The notes: generated by a model from the letters alone, not told the origin. DNA of 64,000 nt from Bacteroidetes bacterium RIFCSPLOWO2_12_FULL_37_12 (GCA_001769655.1 MEPC01000042.1:157125-221124); one strand, 5' to 3'. Counted from the first letter of the stretch, positions 52,099 through 62,000 are shown. Translations and numbers: made by a program.

Positions 52099-54648
52099 AT
52101 GAATACACCAACAACAGAATCGCGCAAAAGTTTCCTGGCAAAATCCGTTCTTGGCGCTGGCGGTTTGCTTGCCGGAATGACGTGGCTTTCAAAAGTCCAC
52201 GGAGCCGAAGATTTTAATGCCGAAGTGGATAAACGTTTTAGCTTTAACTCAGGCGAATGGATTCCTTCGTGTTGTAATATGTGTGGTGGACAAACCGGCA
52301 TATTATGTCAGGTTGTAGATGGTAAATTAATCCGCATTAAACCTAATTCACATAATCCAATCGGCTTCAGTAACATCTCTGATGACTTTTTCAATAACTG
52401 CCCCGCAGAAGGCGCATCCATGTGTCCTAAAGGAAATGCAGGAATAATGACACTTTATGACCCAGACCGTTTAGCTAAACCGGTAAAAAGAACCAACCCG
52501 AAAAAAGGACTCAACGAAGACCCCGGCTGGCAGGAAATTTCATGGGACGAAGCATATAAAACCATTGTTGCAAAAATGAAACAACTGAAGGATGCAGGGA
52601 CGCCGGAAGCATTACTTTGGTTTTCAGAAGATCATAGTTTCACTCATATTCAAAAGGATTTTTGCGATTTATACGGAAGCCCTAATTACAGCAATCACTC
52701 CAACTTGTGCGATACAGCGCGAAAAGCATCTTTCAAAGCAGTAATGGGTGATGAAAGACCGTTGATGGATTCTATTCAATCAAAATATATTTTACTTTTC
52801 GGATGGAATCCTTTGGGGGCAACCAAATGGTCGTGTTTGCCGAGAATCATTACTCGTGCATTAGAAAATGGAGCGAAGTTAGTAGTGGTTGACCCGTATC
52901 TTTCTTATACTGCACGTAAAGCGAACGAATGGATTCCCATTCGTCCTTCCACCGATGGGGCAATGGCTCTTGCCATGTGTCATGTCATTATCAGAGATAA
53001 ACTTTATGATGAAAAATTCATTAACGAATGGACTTATGGCTTTGAGCAATTTTCAGAACATGTGAAAGATAAGACACCCGAATGGGCTGAAAAAATTACG
53101 ACAGTGCCTGCGGCAACCATTGAAAGAATTGCTAAAGAATTTGCTAACGCTAAGCCCGCCGTTGTAGATGTGTGGTCTGGTCCAGGGCAACATTCCAATG
53201 CTGTGAATGGAGGCGCCGCTATTGCGGCTCTTGCCGCACTCACCGGTGGTATTGATCGTAAAGGAACTTTGGTTTCTCCCAATAAAAAAGGGAATAGCCA
53301 TCAGCATCTACATGTGGAAAAACCAAAAGCTCCAAGATATGCCGGTGACAATAAAAAATATCCTATGTTTCATGGTTCAGGTTGTTATACCGAAATTTTT
53401 CAACAGCTTGCAGATAAGAAAGGTAATTATCCGGCTAAAATGGCTATGATAGTTTTTCAAAATCCTGTTATGGCGGTACCGGGAACTGAAACCGTTATCA
53501 AAGCGTTGAGTAATCTTGAATTTGTAGTAGTGAATGATATTTTTCTCTCTGAAACAGCATTGATGGCAGACATTGTGGTGCCTGGGGCAACGTATCTTGA
53601 GCGATATGACTGGACAGGCAATTGGGTAACCTGGCCCTCACTTAGTTTACGACAGCCCGTTGTAAAACCGATTTTTGGTCAACCCACTGAGGCAGAATTT
53701 GTTGTTGAAATAGGAAGACGTCTTGGTTTGACTGACTCAGAGGGTCATGAATTTTTCTGGAATAATCCAATCACCGGGGAACGTGAGGAAAATCTTACAA
53801 AATGGTATGAAGCATTTTTCTCTAAAGAAATAATTAACGGCGCTCCTAAAATAACGTTGGAAGAATTTAAAAAATTACCGGGAGCGGTATGGACTACCGG
53901 AAAAACTGAATATGAAAAATACAAAAAAGAGATTGCTGAAGATGTGTTGAAAACAACCGTAGTTGAAAAAGTAAAAATTAAAATGCTTAAAAACGGTGAA
54001 GAAAAAGAAGTGGAGATAGAACATATCTACGACAAACCAAAAGCCGATGGAGGAAAACGATTGGGAACATATTTTATGGTAGAAGATGAAAACAAGAACA
54101 ATGATCCGAAGTTCAAACCAAAAGTAACAAAGAAAGCGGTAAAAGGGTTTATGACTCCTACCGGAAAAGTGGAGTTAGTACTAAACTATCTGAAAGGAAA
54201 AACCGATGCAAATGGTAATCCCTGCAGTGAATTTCCCGATTACAAACAGCGTGACTGGTACCCGAACAATGAATTTCCTTTCTTTTTAATCAACTGGAAA
54301 GAGGCAACGCACACGCATACACGAACACAAAACAATCGCTGGTTACTGGAGTTGAAACCCGAGAATCCTTTACAAGTAAATACTAAAACCGGTGAAAAGC
54401 TGGGTTTATCAACCGGCGATATTGTTTGGGTAGAATCAAAATATGGAAAAATGAAAGCGAAAGTTCAACTCACAGAAGCCATACATCCGGAAGTGGTCGG
54501 CTCGCAACATGGGTTTGGTCACTGGGCGATGGGGAAAGAAGCAAAGGGTAGAGGTTCTACAGATTCTAACTTACGCCCGTGTAAGTCAGATCCCATAGGA
54601 GGACAATCGTTACATAAGGAGTGTTGTGTGAAAATTTATAAAGTGTAA
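52099..54648 (+). CDS. Molybdopterin oxidoreductase, PsrA/PhsA/ArrA/TtrA superfamily, substrate unknown
   Basis: 849 residues from the ATG at 52099; an upstream TTG adds ten residues and is less likely. Residues 7-36 are a Tat-type signal with SRKSFL rather than SRRxFL. The Fe-S motif reads C59-NM-C62-GGQ-T66-GIL-C70 and later SMCPKG: Thr stands where the third canonical Cys (C-x2-C-x3-C) is expected. Cys204 in 'NLCDTARKAS' is the likely Mo ligand, which fits the Psr/Phs/Arr/Ttr group. The C-terminal dihydropteridine-binding region has 'HTRTQNNRWLLEL' and 'HGFGHWAMG'. It works in the periplasm with the ferredoxin and NrfD subunits. Arsenate, polysulfide, thiosulfate or tetrathionate are all possible substrates. 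Confidence 0.88.
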   Translation: MNTPTTESRKSFLAKSVLGAGGLLAGMTWLSKVHGAEDFNAEVDKRFSFNSGEWIPSCCNMCGGQTGILCQVVDGKLIRIKPNSHNPIGFSNISDDFFNNCPAEGASMCPKGNAGIMTLYDPDRLAKPVKRTNPKKGLNEDPGWQEISWDEAYKTIVAKMKQLKDAGTPEALLWFSEDHSFTHIQKDFCDLYGSPNYSNHSNLCDTARKASFKAVMGDERPLMDSIQSKYILLFGWNPLGATKWSCLPRIITRALENGAKLVVVDPYLSYTARKANEWIPIRPSTDGAMALAMCHVIIRDKLYDEKFINEWTYGFEQFSEHVKDKTPEWAEKITTVPAATIERIAKEFANAKPAVVDVWSGPGQHSNAVNGGAAIAALAALTGGIDRKGTLVSPNKKGNSHQHLHVEKPKAPRYAGDNKKYPMFHGSGCYTEIFQQLADKKGNYPAKMAMIVFQNPVMAVPGTETVIKALSNLEFVVVNDIFLSETALMADIVVPGATYLERYDWTGNWVTWPSLSLRQPVVKPIFGQPTEAEFVVEIGRRLGLTDSEGHEFFWNNPITGEREENLTKWYEAFFSKEIINGAPKITLEEFKKLPGAVWTTGKTEYEKYKKEIAEDVLKTTVVEKVKIKMLKNGEEKEVEIEHIYDKPKADGGKRLGTYFMVEDENKNNDPKFKPKVTKKAVKGFMTPTGKVELVLNYLKGKTDANGNPCSEFPDYKQRDWYPNNEFPFFLINWKEATHTHTRTQNNRWLLELKPENPLQVNTKTGEKLGLSTGDIVWVESKYGKMKAKVQLTEAIHPEVVGSQHGFGHWAMGKEAKGRGSTDSNLRPCKSDPIGGQSLHKECCVKIYKV

Positions 54649-54708
54649 CTTAAATAAACATTAAAATTATGGTACTGGTTACTAGTAGCTGACGAAAATT
54701 ACCTTGAA

Positions 54709-55470
54709 ATGAATAGTGAGTACCCATCTTGTATTTCCTGCCCTAATAGCAATTGCTTTATCAATAAGTATTGTTCTCAACATTGGAGAACGTTGATTGA
54801 TAAAAAAAAAGAAGTCGGACGATATCAGCGTAAGCAGGTCATCTTTCATGAAGATAATATCGTCCGGGGGGCATACTTTATTTTTACAGGTAAAGTAAAA
54901 ATATACAATACCGGTAAAGGAGGAAAAGAGCAAATTGTTCGTCTGGTATCTTCCGGTGAATTGTTCGGGTTACGTTCAGATACTGAAACAAACTATCTCG
55001 TCAGTAGCATTGCCTTGGATGACTGTGTACTTTGTTTCATAGAAAAGTCACTTCTGGACAATATGCTTAAAGAAAATAACGACTTTGCAGTACAGTTGTT
55101 AAATTTTTATATCCGTGAAATGTCATTTTTAGAATTACGCCTGAAACATCTTGTTCAATTAAGTTCTGCTGAGAAAGTAGCCGAGGCGTTATTAATGATG
55201 AAAAAGAAATACGGGGTTCTGTCGCCTAAAGGAATTTTGCTTGATGTGAGGATTTCAAGGCAGGATATTGCTGATATAGCCGGGACAACGGGTACAGAGG
55301 CAATTCGTGTGCTGGCAAAATTCAGACAAGAGAAAATCATTGAAGATAAAGGAGATAAAATTGTTCTACTTAAACATGAAAAATTACTGGAGCTTCTGCT
55401 GATGCATTGTTGTGAAAAAGACAATCAATATGTCAATCTATCAAAATGCTATACGCATGTGTTGGGGTGA
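54709..55470 (+). CDS. Crp/Fnr family regulator 2 with N-terminal Cys cluster
   Basis: 253 residues. The first 22 residues hold four Cys: C8-x2-C11-x4-C16-x5-C22, a possible Fe-S or redox centre as in FNR-like sensors. A cNMP-binding fold ('RQVIFHEDNIVRGAYF'-like KQVIFHEDNIVRGAYFIFTG, 'GELFGLRSDTE') and a winged helix ('SRQDIADIAGTTGTEAIRVLAKF') follow. The start at 54709 is the only ATG that keeps the Cys cluster. It lies 60 bp after the molybdoenzyme gene and is likely its local redox-responsive regulator. Confidence 0.9.
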   Translation: MNSEYPSCISCPNSNCFINKYCSQHWRTLIDKKKEVGRYQRKQVIFHEDNIVRGAYFIFTGKVKIYNTGKGGKEQIVRLVSSGELFGLRSDTETNYLVSSIALDDCVLCFIEKSLLDNMLKENNDFAVQLLNFYIREMSFLELRLKHLVQLSSAEKVAEALLMMKKKYGVLSPKGILLDVRISRQDIADIAGTTGTEAIRVLAKFRQEKIIEDKGDKIVLLKHEKLLELLLMHCCEKDNQYVNLSKCYTHVLG

Positions 55471-55491
55471 GAATTTATAAGGGGTAGATAG

Positions 55492-55749
55492 CTAATAATG
55501 ATATTTACAGGAAATAACAATTATAGCATCATCGGTTACCCTGTAAACCAAACGATGTACTTTGTCAATTCTCCGTGACCAGCATCCTTTATATTGATAT
55601 TTAAGTGGCTCGGGTTTACCGGTACCATGAAATGGATCAATTATAATTTCATCCATCAACTTGGAGATTTTCTCAAATATTTTTTTATCTTCTTTAGCCC
55701 ACTCCCGATATTGGTCGTGTGCCGGATGATCCAAAATAATGCGCTTCAT
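55492..55749 (-). CDS. yoeB: YoeB/Txe family mRNA-interferase toxin
   Basis: 85 residues. RelE-fold toxin that cleaves mRNA on the ribosome. 'DPFHGTGKPEPLKYQYKGCWSRRI' (in pieces), 'VHRLVYRVTDD' and the terminal 'SCKYHY' match YoeB, including the C-terminal His-Tyr catalytic end. It overlaps the antitoxin gene by 4 bp (ATGA). Confidence 0.94.
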   Translation of the reverse strand: MKRIILDHPAHDQYREWAKEDKKIFEKISKLMDEIIIDPFHGTGKPEPLKYQYKGCWSRRIDKVHRLVYRVTDDAIIVISCKYHY

Positions 55750-56033
55750 TTCGGAATTTTTACTTTTCTCAGTTTTGAAACATCCGGATTTTTCCCACGC
55801 ATCAAATCTCTGCTGTATTTCCTAAACTCATCAATCGTAAATTCATACCCTTCTTCACTTTTTAACGAACTCTCAAGCATTTTCCGGTTTGCGGGACTTG
55901 CAAGAAGATATTCCGTTTCATCCATATCCTCCTCAACTATGATAGAAATAGGTTTGTTTTTAAAAATCGTTCTTAGCCCTTTCAGAAAACTATCGTCAAG
56001 TGCACTGGCTTTAGTATGAAATTCTGAGTACAT
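55746..56033 (-). CDS. Antitoxin partner of the YoeB-type toxin
   Basis: 95 residues, directly upstream of and overlapping the toxin gene. The middle reads 'MDETEYLLASPANRKMLESSL', a phrase common to YefM/Phd-linked antitoxins. The N-terminus differs from classical YefM. It neutralises the toxin and probably represses the pair. A consensus promoter lies 15 bp upstream. Confidence 0.85.
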   Translation of the reverse strand: MYSEFHTKASALDDSFLKGLRTIFKNKPISIIVEEDMDETEYLLASPANRKMLESSLKSEEGYEFTIDEFRKYSRDLMRGKNPDVSKLRKVKIPK

Positions 56034-56047
56034 AAAATATTTTCTTA

Positions 56048-56077
56048 CAAAGGTACAAAAAATTCAGTTACTGTCAA
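56048..56077 (-). promoter_or_regulatory. Promoter of the toxin-antitoxin pair
   Basis: Minus strand TTG (56077-56075), 19 bp, TACCTTTG (56055-56048). Perfect -7 and spacing. Confidence 0.75.
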
Positions 56078-56083
56078 TTTTGT

Positions 56084-56106
56084 TTACAAATACATTAAAC
56101 TTGTAA
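56084..56106. promoter_or_regulatory. Candidate operator TTACAA-N11-TTGTAA
   Basis: Perfect 6-bp half-sites in the gap between the divergent toxin-antitoxin and arsenic genes, 23 bp before the ArsM-like ORF. It could be an ArsR-type or other repressor site; no arsR is in the window. Confidence 0.35.
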
Positions 56107-56128
56107 GCGTTTTTAAAACCTCAAAATC

Positions 56129-56239
56129 GTGGACAATACAAAAATTAAAGAAATTGTAAAGGAAAAGTACAGTGAAATTGCTAACCAAACGAAGGAACAC
56201 AATCAATCTTCCTGCTGTGGTGCAGGAAGTTGCTCATAG
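56129..56239 (+). CDS. 36-residue ArsM N-terminal-like peptide (remnant or mini-gene)
   Basis: From GTG 56129: MDNTKIKEIVKEKYSEIANQ, then TKEHNQSSCCGAGSCS and TAG. This resembles the first ~36 residues of Bacteroidota arsenite methyltransferase ArsM, including 'KEKYSEIA' and the SSCCG motif, after which ArsM would continue for >200 residues. Here a stop follows and arsC begins 9 bp later, with no methyltransferase sequence behind. It is either the stub left after deletion of arsM or a small Cys-rich peptide in an arsenic operon. Start codon choice is tentative. Confidence 0.6.
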   Translation: MDNTKIKEIVKEKYSEIANQTKEHNQSSCCGAGSCS

Positions 56240-56248
56240 AATAATGCG

Positions 56249-56683
56249 ATGAAAAATATTTTAATCCTCTGTACAGGAAATTCCTGCCGAAGTCAGATGG
56301 CGGAAGGATATTTTCGTTTCTTCGCAAAAAGTAAAGCAATCATTTACAGTGCGGGTATTGAAACTCACGGAGTAAATCCAAAAGCCATACAGGTTATGAA
56401 AGAAGATGGTATTGATATTTCTTCCCACACTTCCAACCATGTAAATGAATACGCTCACATTGATTTTGATTATATCATAACTGTTTGCGATAATGCTAAA
56501 GAGAACTGTCCTTACTTTCCATCAAAAGCAAAAAAGTTTCATCAAAACTTTCCAGACCCTGCCAAAGTAAGAGGAAGCGAAGAAGAAATAGTACAGTCAT
56601 TCAGAAAAGTAAGGGATATGATCAAAGAATATTCACAAAATTTTATTGAACAGAATTTAGAAGATATATCAAAAGCAATTTAA
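56249..56683 (+). CDS. arsC: Arsenate reductase ArsC, thioredoxin-coupled type
   Basis: 144 residues. Low-molecular-weight phosphatase fold with P-loop CTGNSCRS (Cys8 nucleophile, Arg14). 'VCDNAKENCPYFP' supplies the two further Cys seven residues apart, as in the Staphylococcus Cys10/82/89 triad, and 'FPDPAK' provides the Asp. It reduces cytoplasmic arsenate to arsenite. It follows the ArsM-like stub by 9 bp. No arsenite pump or arsR is in the window. Confidence 0.92.
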   Translation: MKNILILCTGNSCRSQMAEGYFRFFAKSKAIIYSAGIETHGVNPKAIQVMKEDGIDISSHTSNHVNEYAHIDFDYIITVCDNAKENCPYFPSKAKKFHQNFPDPAKVRGSEEEIVQSFRKVRDMIKEYSQNFIEQNLEDISKAI

Positions 56684-56737
56684 TTTACGAATATTTTATA
56701 ATATACTGATAGATGGTTAAATGGTTTTGTATAAACA

Positions 56738-59011
56738 CTAAAATTTTAACCTGAAACCTAAATACCACTCACGTCCTTTGGTGGGTCCCCATGCTGAGGA
56801 AGTGTCGAAGTAGGGGCCATATGGATTTTCCCAACTGATAATTGGTTTTTCCTGTCTGAAATTAAAAATATTCTCACATCCCAAATACCCTTCAAAATAA
56901 TTCCAACTTCTTGTAAATTGTAAATTACTAACATAGTACGGTTCAGAGTGGTCCGGTCTTCGGAAGATTTCCGGATTCTGAGAAGTATTGGGTAATTTCT
57001 GTTCACCGTACCAGTGAATGTTTCCATCCAGGTGCCACTTCTCGTTGGTTGGTTTATAGGAAATTGTAAGTAGAATTCTTCCGGAAGGATTAAAAGTTAA
57101 TGGCACTTTTTTAGTATACTTGATACGGTAAACATCCAGAAAAATATAAGCCATCTTAAATGATAATACGTTGTGAAATTTTGTCCCGGCTTCCGCCTGA
57201 AACCCATTTGAATTTGAAATACCTTCGAAATTAGTGACGTAAATTTTTCCAGGAACAGAATCGTAATCGGGAAAAATCTGATTTTGGAATTCAGTTCTGT
57301 AAAAATCCAATGATACATTACCGGTGATGTTTCCTTTTTCGTAGTTGTGAGTAAAATTTACCCCGTAATTGACGGCTGATTCGGCTCGCAACGGTTCCGG
57401 AATCACAATATCACGCTGACTCGCAAGCAGGGTTACATTTTCCGAAAAAAGATTGACCGTTCTCCAACCGGTACCAGCCGATACCCGTACATTGGTTTTC
57501 TCATTGATTTCATACTTCAACAATCCCCGGGGGGTAGTCACGTTTCCGAATTGCTTGTGATTATCCATTCTAATTCCTGAAATAAATTGAAGGATGTCGC
57601 CTTTCCATCGAAAAATATTTTCTGCAAATAAACCGGTGACACTTTCGTCATAATCATATATTCCTGCGTACGATTTTCCATAAAAAAATTTTTGAAAAAT
57701 AATTTCTTCCTTCTGATTTCGTTTTCTTACGCTTATACCTGTTTTTAACTCATGTTTTTCACGCCATTTTAATTCATACTGCACCGCAACATAAAAATTT
57801 TCCTGATTTCCGGTATAATGAGTTTCTCCGAACCAGGAATTCTGCCGATGACTAAACACATTTGAATTAAACGTTATGGCATGCCTGGCATTAAAACGGT
57901 AACCGGTTTTCAAATAGATTTCCGGTTGTATAAAATCAACAAATTGACCATACACAACTGTATCCCCTTTGTTGTTTTCCGGTTTATAATTTTTTTCTCC
58001 GCCTATCCGTTGTTCTTTTAAAAATCTTAATCCAACTAAACCATGAAATCCCAAACTATCCTTATCATTCAGCATAAATTTATCAAAAACCATATAACGG
58101 GTAAGTAATGGAACATCCAGAAAATTATCGTTGTCAGCATCGTATTTTAAAGCGGGTTGAGATGTATGAAATGCGATGAGATTTCTGATATTTTTATTTT
58201 TCTCAGGAATAAATGAATAATTCATATTCAGTTGCTTTTCAAAAAAACTATTCAAGTAGCCATTCAATAGCAATTTCTCATTCTGAACCGGTTTTTTGGT
58301 TTCCACATTGATTTGCCCGGAAATATTTTCATATCCCTGCAACACAGAATTAGCGCCTTTTGAAACATAAATATTATCAACTAAAGATCCCGGAATACTG
58401 CTTACTCCGTAGGTATAGGTTAATCCCTGAATCAAAGGCATTCCATCTATTAAAATCTGATTATATACTCCTGAAAGTCCAAGAATTCTTAGTTCATGCG
58501 CATTGGTAATGATGTTAGTGGTGGTTGGTTCTACGGATGCATTTGTATTAAAGCAACCTGCTAAGTCGCAACATGCTCCTTTGGCTAATTCCCTTTGTGT
58601 AATGATTTCGGTTTTGACCGGTTCTTTTTCCGAAATAAATACATCGGGTCTTTCAGTAGATATAATCACCTCCTTTAATTGCTTCAACCCTTTTAAATTA
58701 AACTCAATAAACTTTTGATTTGTAACAGTGACAGTGTCAGGATAATACCCCACAAAACTTGCCACTAATTTTTTTTGCATACTATTACCGGTAGAAATTT
58801 CAAAAGCACCTTTTCCATTTGTAGTGGTTCCGGTGTTTGTACCGGACCAGTAAACCGAAGCGCCTGGTAATATTTCTTTAACAGTTTTCCCTGATTTTTC
58901 TACAAGACCATACACTTTTCCTTCCAAGGTCTGCGAGTGGGAAATAGTGAATGACATTAATAAAATTAATATTGGCGAGATAAAAAAATGTACTAAGTGG
59001 TTTATGCTCAT
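56738..59011 (-). CDS. TonB-dependent receptor
   Basis: 757 residues. Signal peptide ending ISHSQ; carboxypeptidase-regulatory-like domain (~30-115, 'GASVYWSGTNTGTTTNGKGAFEIST' in pieces). The plug domain (~125-245) carries the odd motif 'GACCDLAGCFNTNASVEPTT' and 'ILGLSGVYNQILIDGMP'. A 22-strand barrel follows, ending in 'EWYLGFRLKF' with terminal Phe. It imports a bound ligand across the outer membrane using TonB energy. Neighbouring arsenic genes and the Cys-rich plug hint at a metal or metal-complex ligand, but no ligand can be named. It ends 54 bp from the convergent arsC. Confidence 0.9.
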   Translation of the reverse strand: MSINHLVHFFISPILILLMSFTISHSQTLEGKVYGLVEKSGKTVKEILPGASVYWSGTNTGTTTNGKGAFEISTGNSMQKKLVASFVGYYPDTVTVTNQKFIEFNLKGLKQLKEVIISTERPDVFISEKEPVKTEIITQRELAKGACCDLAGCFNTNASVEPTTTNIITNAHELRILGLSGVYNQILIDGMPLIQGLTYTYGVSSIPGSLVDNIYVSKGANSVLQGYENISGQINVETKKPVQNEKLLLNGYLNSFFEKQLNMNYSFIPEKNKNIRNLIAFHTSQPALKYDADNDNFLDVPLLTRYMVFDKFMLNDKDSLGFHGLVGLRFLKEQRIGGEKNYKPENNKGDTVVYGQFVDFIQPEIYLKTGYRFNARHAITFNSNVFSHRQNSWFGETHYTGNQENFYVAVQYELKWREKHELKTGISVRKRNQKEEIIFQKFFYGKSYAGIYDYDESVTGLFAENIFRWKGDILQFISGIRMDNHKQFGNVTTPRGLLKYEINEKTNVRVSAGTGWRTVNLFSENVTLLASQRDIVIPEPLRAESAVNYGVNFTHNYEKGNITGNVSLDFYRTEFQNQIFPDYDSVPGKIYVTNFEGISNSNGFQAEAGTKFHNVLSFKMAYIFLDVYRIKYTKKVPLTFNPSGRILLTISYKPTNEKWHLDGNIHWYGEQKLPNTSQNPEIFRRPDHSEPYYVSNLQFTRSWNYFEGYLGCENIFNFRQEKPIISWENPYGPYFDTSSAWGPTKGREWYLGFRLKF

Positions 59012-59025
59012 CCTATTACGTCCTT

Positions 59026-62000
59026 TCAGGGCTTAAAAATTTTCTGACTTCTACTTATCTGTTTGTTTTTTATCCGTAATTCATAAATACCAGGTTTAAG
59101 TTCTGGGAAATCATCCATGGTTATTTTGTTGCTACCGGAAACAAGTGACACTTGATTTTTTTCATATATCTTTTGTCCCAGCACGTTCAGTAATTCCATA
59201 TCTATTTTCCCCGGCTCTTTTACTTCGAGCATAATTACCGGTTTATCATTTACCGGATTTGGAATAACTGAAATTTTTTGAATCATACCAGAATTTTCAT
59301 TAATAGAAGTTGGAAAAACAGTTATAAAATCAGGGAATTTTCTGGATATTGAACACCCTGACTGGCTGGTGGCATTAAGCGTAATGGTATAGGTTCCGGG
59401 TTTTTGATAGGTGTAAACAGGTTCAGTTTTCGAACTAAAAGCGCTATCCCCGAAATCCCATAAGTACGATTTAATTTGTCCGTTAGAAAAATTTCTGAAT
59501 TGAATGGGTGTATTCACAGTTGTTTGCCTGGGTTCGGCATTTATATCAAGAAAAGGTGAAACCAACACCGTAATGTAATCTGATCGTGAATAGGAGGATT
59601 CGCCGGATTGCCCATACGCAATTAGTGACACTGAATATTTTCCAGGCGAATTGTAACTATGGACGGGGGAATGTTCCGTTGAGGATTTGCCGTTACCAAA
59701 ATCCCAGAAGTATGTTCCTGCATATTCAGTGTAATTATTAAATTTTACTTCAAAAGGGGAACAGCCCAACGTTGCAGGAGTTGAGAATCGCACGATGGGT
59801 TTTGGTGGAATGACTTCAATAAAAAAGGATTTGATTTCTTTAGAAGAACATCCCAGCCAGTTATAAGCAACCAGTGTGACATCATATAATCCAAGATTGG
59901 AATACTTATGAGAGGGGTCTTTCAATGGACTTGAATAACCATCTCCAAAATCCCAGAGAAAGGAAACTCCTTCGGGTGTTTGATTTAAAAAACGAACAGT
60001 GTCACCCACAACCGGTTTCAGATTATCCACTGAAAAGTCAGTGGTTGGTCCCCCACTTACAACAATATATCCGGTTTTTGTTTCGGTATGCGACATGGAA
60101 TCATTGGCTGAAATCAGAGTGACGGTATAATTACCAGGCAAATAATACGTATGTTCCGGTTCAAAATCACCCGAACTGTTCTGGTCTCCGAAATCCCATA
60201 CATACTTGTCAGAATTCAAACTGTTATTTAGAAATTTCACGTTAAATGGAGCACACCCTATTACAGAATTAGTGTGAAAAATAGCAACCGGGTCAATGGG
60301 TGGCACCGGCACCACTTCAATTCGGTTCTGAAAAATTTTATTGACCACACACCCGAATTCACTGTTTACAGTCAGTATGATAGTTTTAAATCCCAACTGA
60401 TTATAGGTATGGGTAGGATGTAACATTGTACTTGTGTCACCATCTCCAAAATTCCACTCATAAGATCTTCCATCAGTAGTTAGATTAGTAAAGGTTGCCG
60501 GCACACCTATAATTGGTTTCAATGGGCTGACATTAAAATTGATAGCTGGACGGGGATGTGCTATGATATAGGTTTTACGTATTTTATAAACGGTACCTGC
60601 TGAATTAGTGGCACCCAGTGTCACTGTGAAAACACCTCCCTGGTTATAAATATGAACCGGATTCGTGTTTTCGCTTTTATTTCCATCTCCGAAATCCCAT
60701 GAAAATTTATCTCCAAACTCCGTCAGGTTTGTAAAATGAATTTCAAGTGGAATACAGCCCTCTGTAGTATCAGCTATGAATTCAGGTACCGGATAAGAAC
60801 CAAAATCAAATTTGAAAATATCATTTAATTTTCCGGAACGCAAGGTAAACGATGAATCATATCCCATTCCGAATCCTCCATAAAACCACAGCCCACCAGA
60901 GGTATCCACCCATCCAGCCATCTCAGTTCTACAAGATAAACTTGTAGATATTCGCATGCTATCTTTCACATTATATTTTCCACCTTCGTTGGCGTACAAA
61001 TTTCCATTTATGAAAGACCATTGCTTTCGTTCAGGATCAAATTTCCACAAGTCGTTCAGGTAACCGGAATTATATTTACTGTATCCGTATCCACCGAAAA
61101 GCCAGATATTATTTCCTTTATCGGTAAGTGTCACTGCGTCTCTTCTTGCGCCTGGAGATAATGTTGAACTGAATTCACCGGAAGGACCAAAATTTCCAAA
61201 TTCATTCACTAATTTTTCACCGCGTATCCATGTCCATTGACGAGTCAACGGATTAAATTTCCAGAGGTCGTTGAGGTATCCGAAATTTATTTCAGAAAAA
61301 CCATACCCGCCTAAAAGCCACAAATTATTATCAACATCAAACCAGGTAACATGGTCGGCACGGGCACCCGGAATATTTCTGGCATCGGGAGTGTTCAATT
61401 GATTATAAATTCCGAATAGATTATTTATATTGATTCCGCTGAACCAAGTCCACTTATTATTGTTGAGATTGTAATTCCAAAGATCATTCATAACGGTAGG
61501 TATCACTGTTGTCTCCATTCCATAACCACCGAAAGAAATTATCATAGTGTCACCAACTATCCATCCTCCAGAATGGTATCTGCCACCGGGCTGATTGGCT
61601 GTAGTTGAAATTCCCAGCTTACCATAAGACCCCATTTGATTGGCTTGATTCGTACCTGCTACCCACATCCATTTGTTTGTAACTACATTGTAACTCCACA
61701 AATCATTTAAAAAGTTAGCACTGCTGTAAGGGCTTCCTCCAATGAGAAATAAATTCCCGTTATCTGATGTAATTGCTGTTGCACCATAACGTGAACCGGG
61801 AGAATTAGTGAGAGACGCAACTCCTTTAGTGCCATAATTTGCTCCTGGATTTGTTTTTTCGGAACCCCCGATCCATTTCCAACCTTTTGCTAAAATATCA
61901 TATTCCCAAAGGTCACCTAATCCGCCAGAATTATCTGCTGAAAAACCATAGCCACCATATAATAATAATTTATGATGAATAGAATCGTACCAACCGCTGG

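Noticed and set aside
52099-54648. Naming the molybdoenzyme ArrA because arsC is nearby
   Set aside because: Context alone is weak: arsC is a common detoxification gene, a toxin-antitoxin pair lies between, and the Fe-S motif does not fit my knowledge of ArrA.
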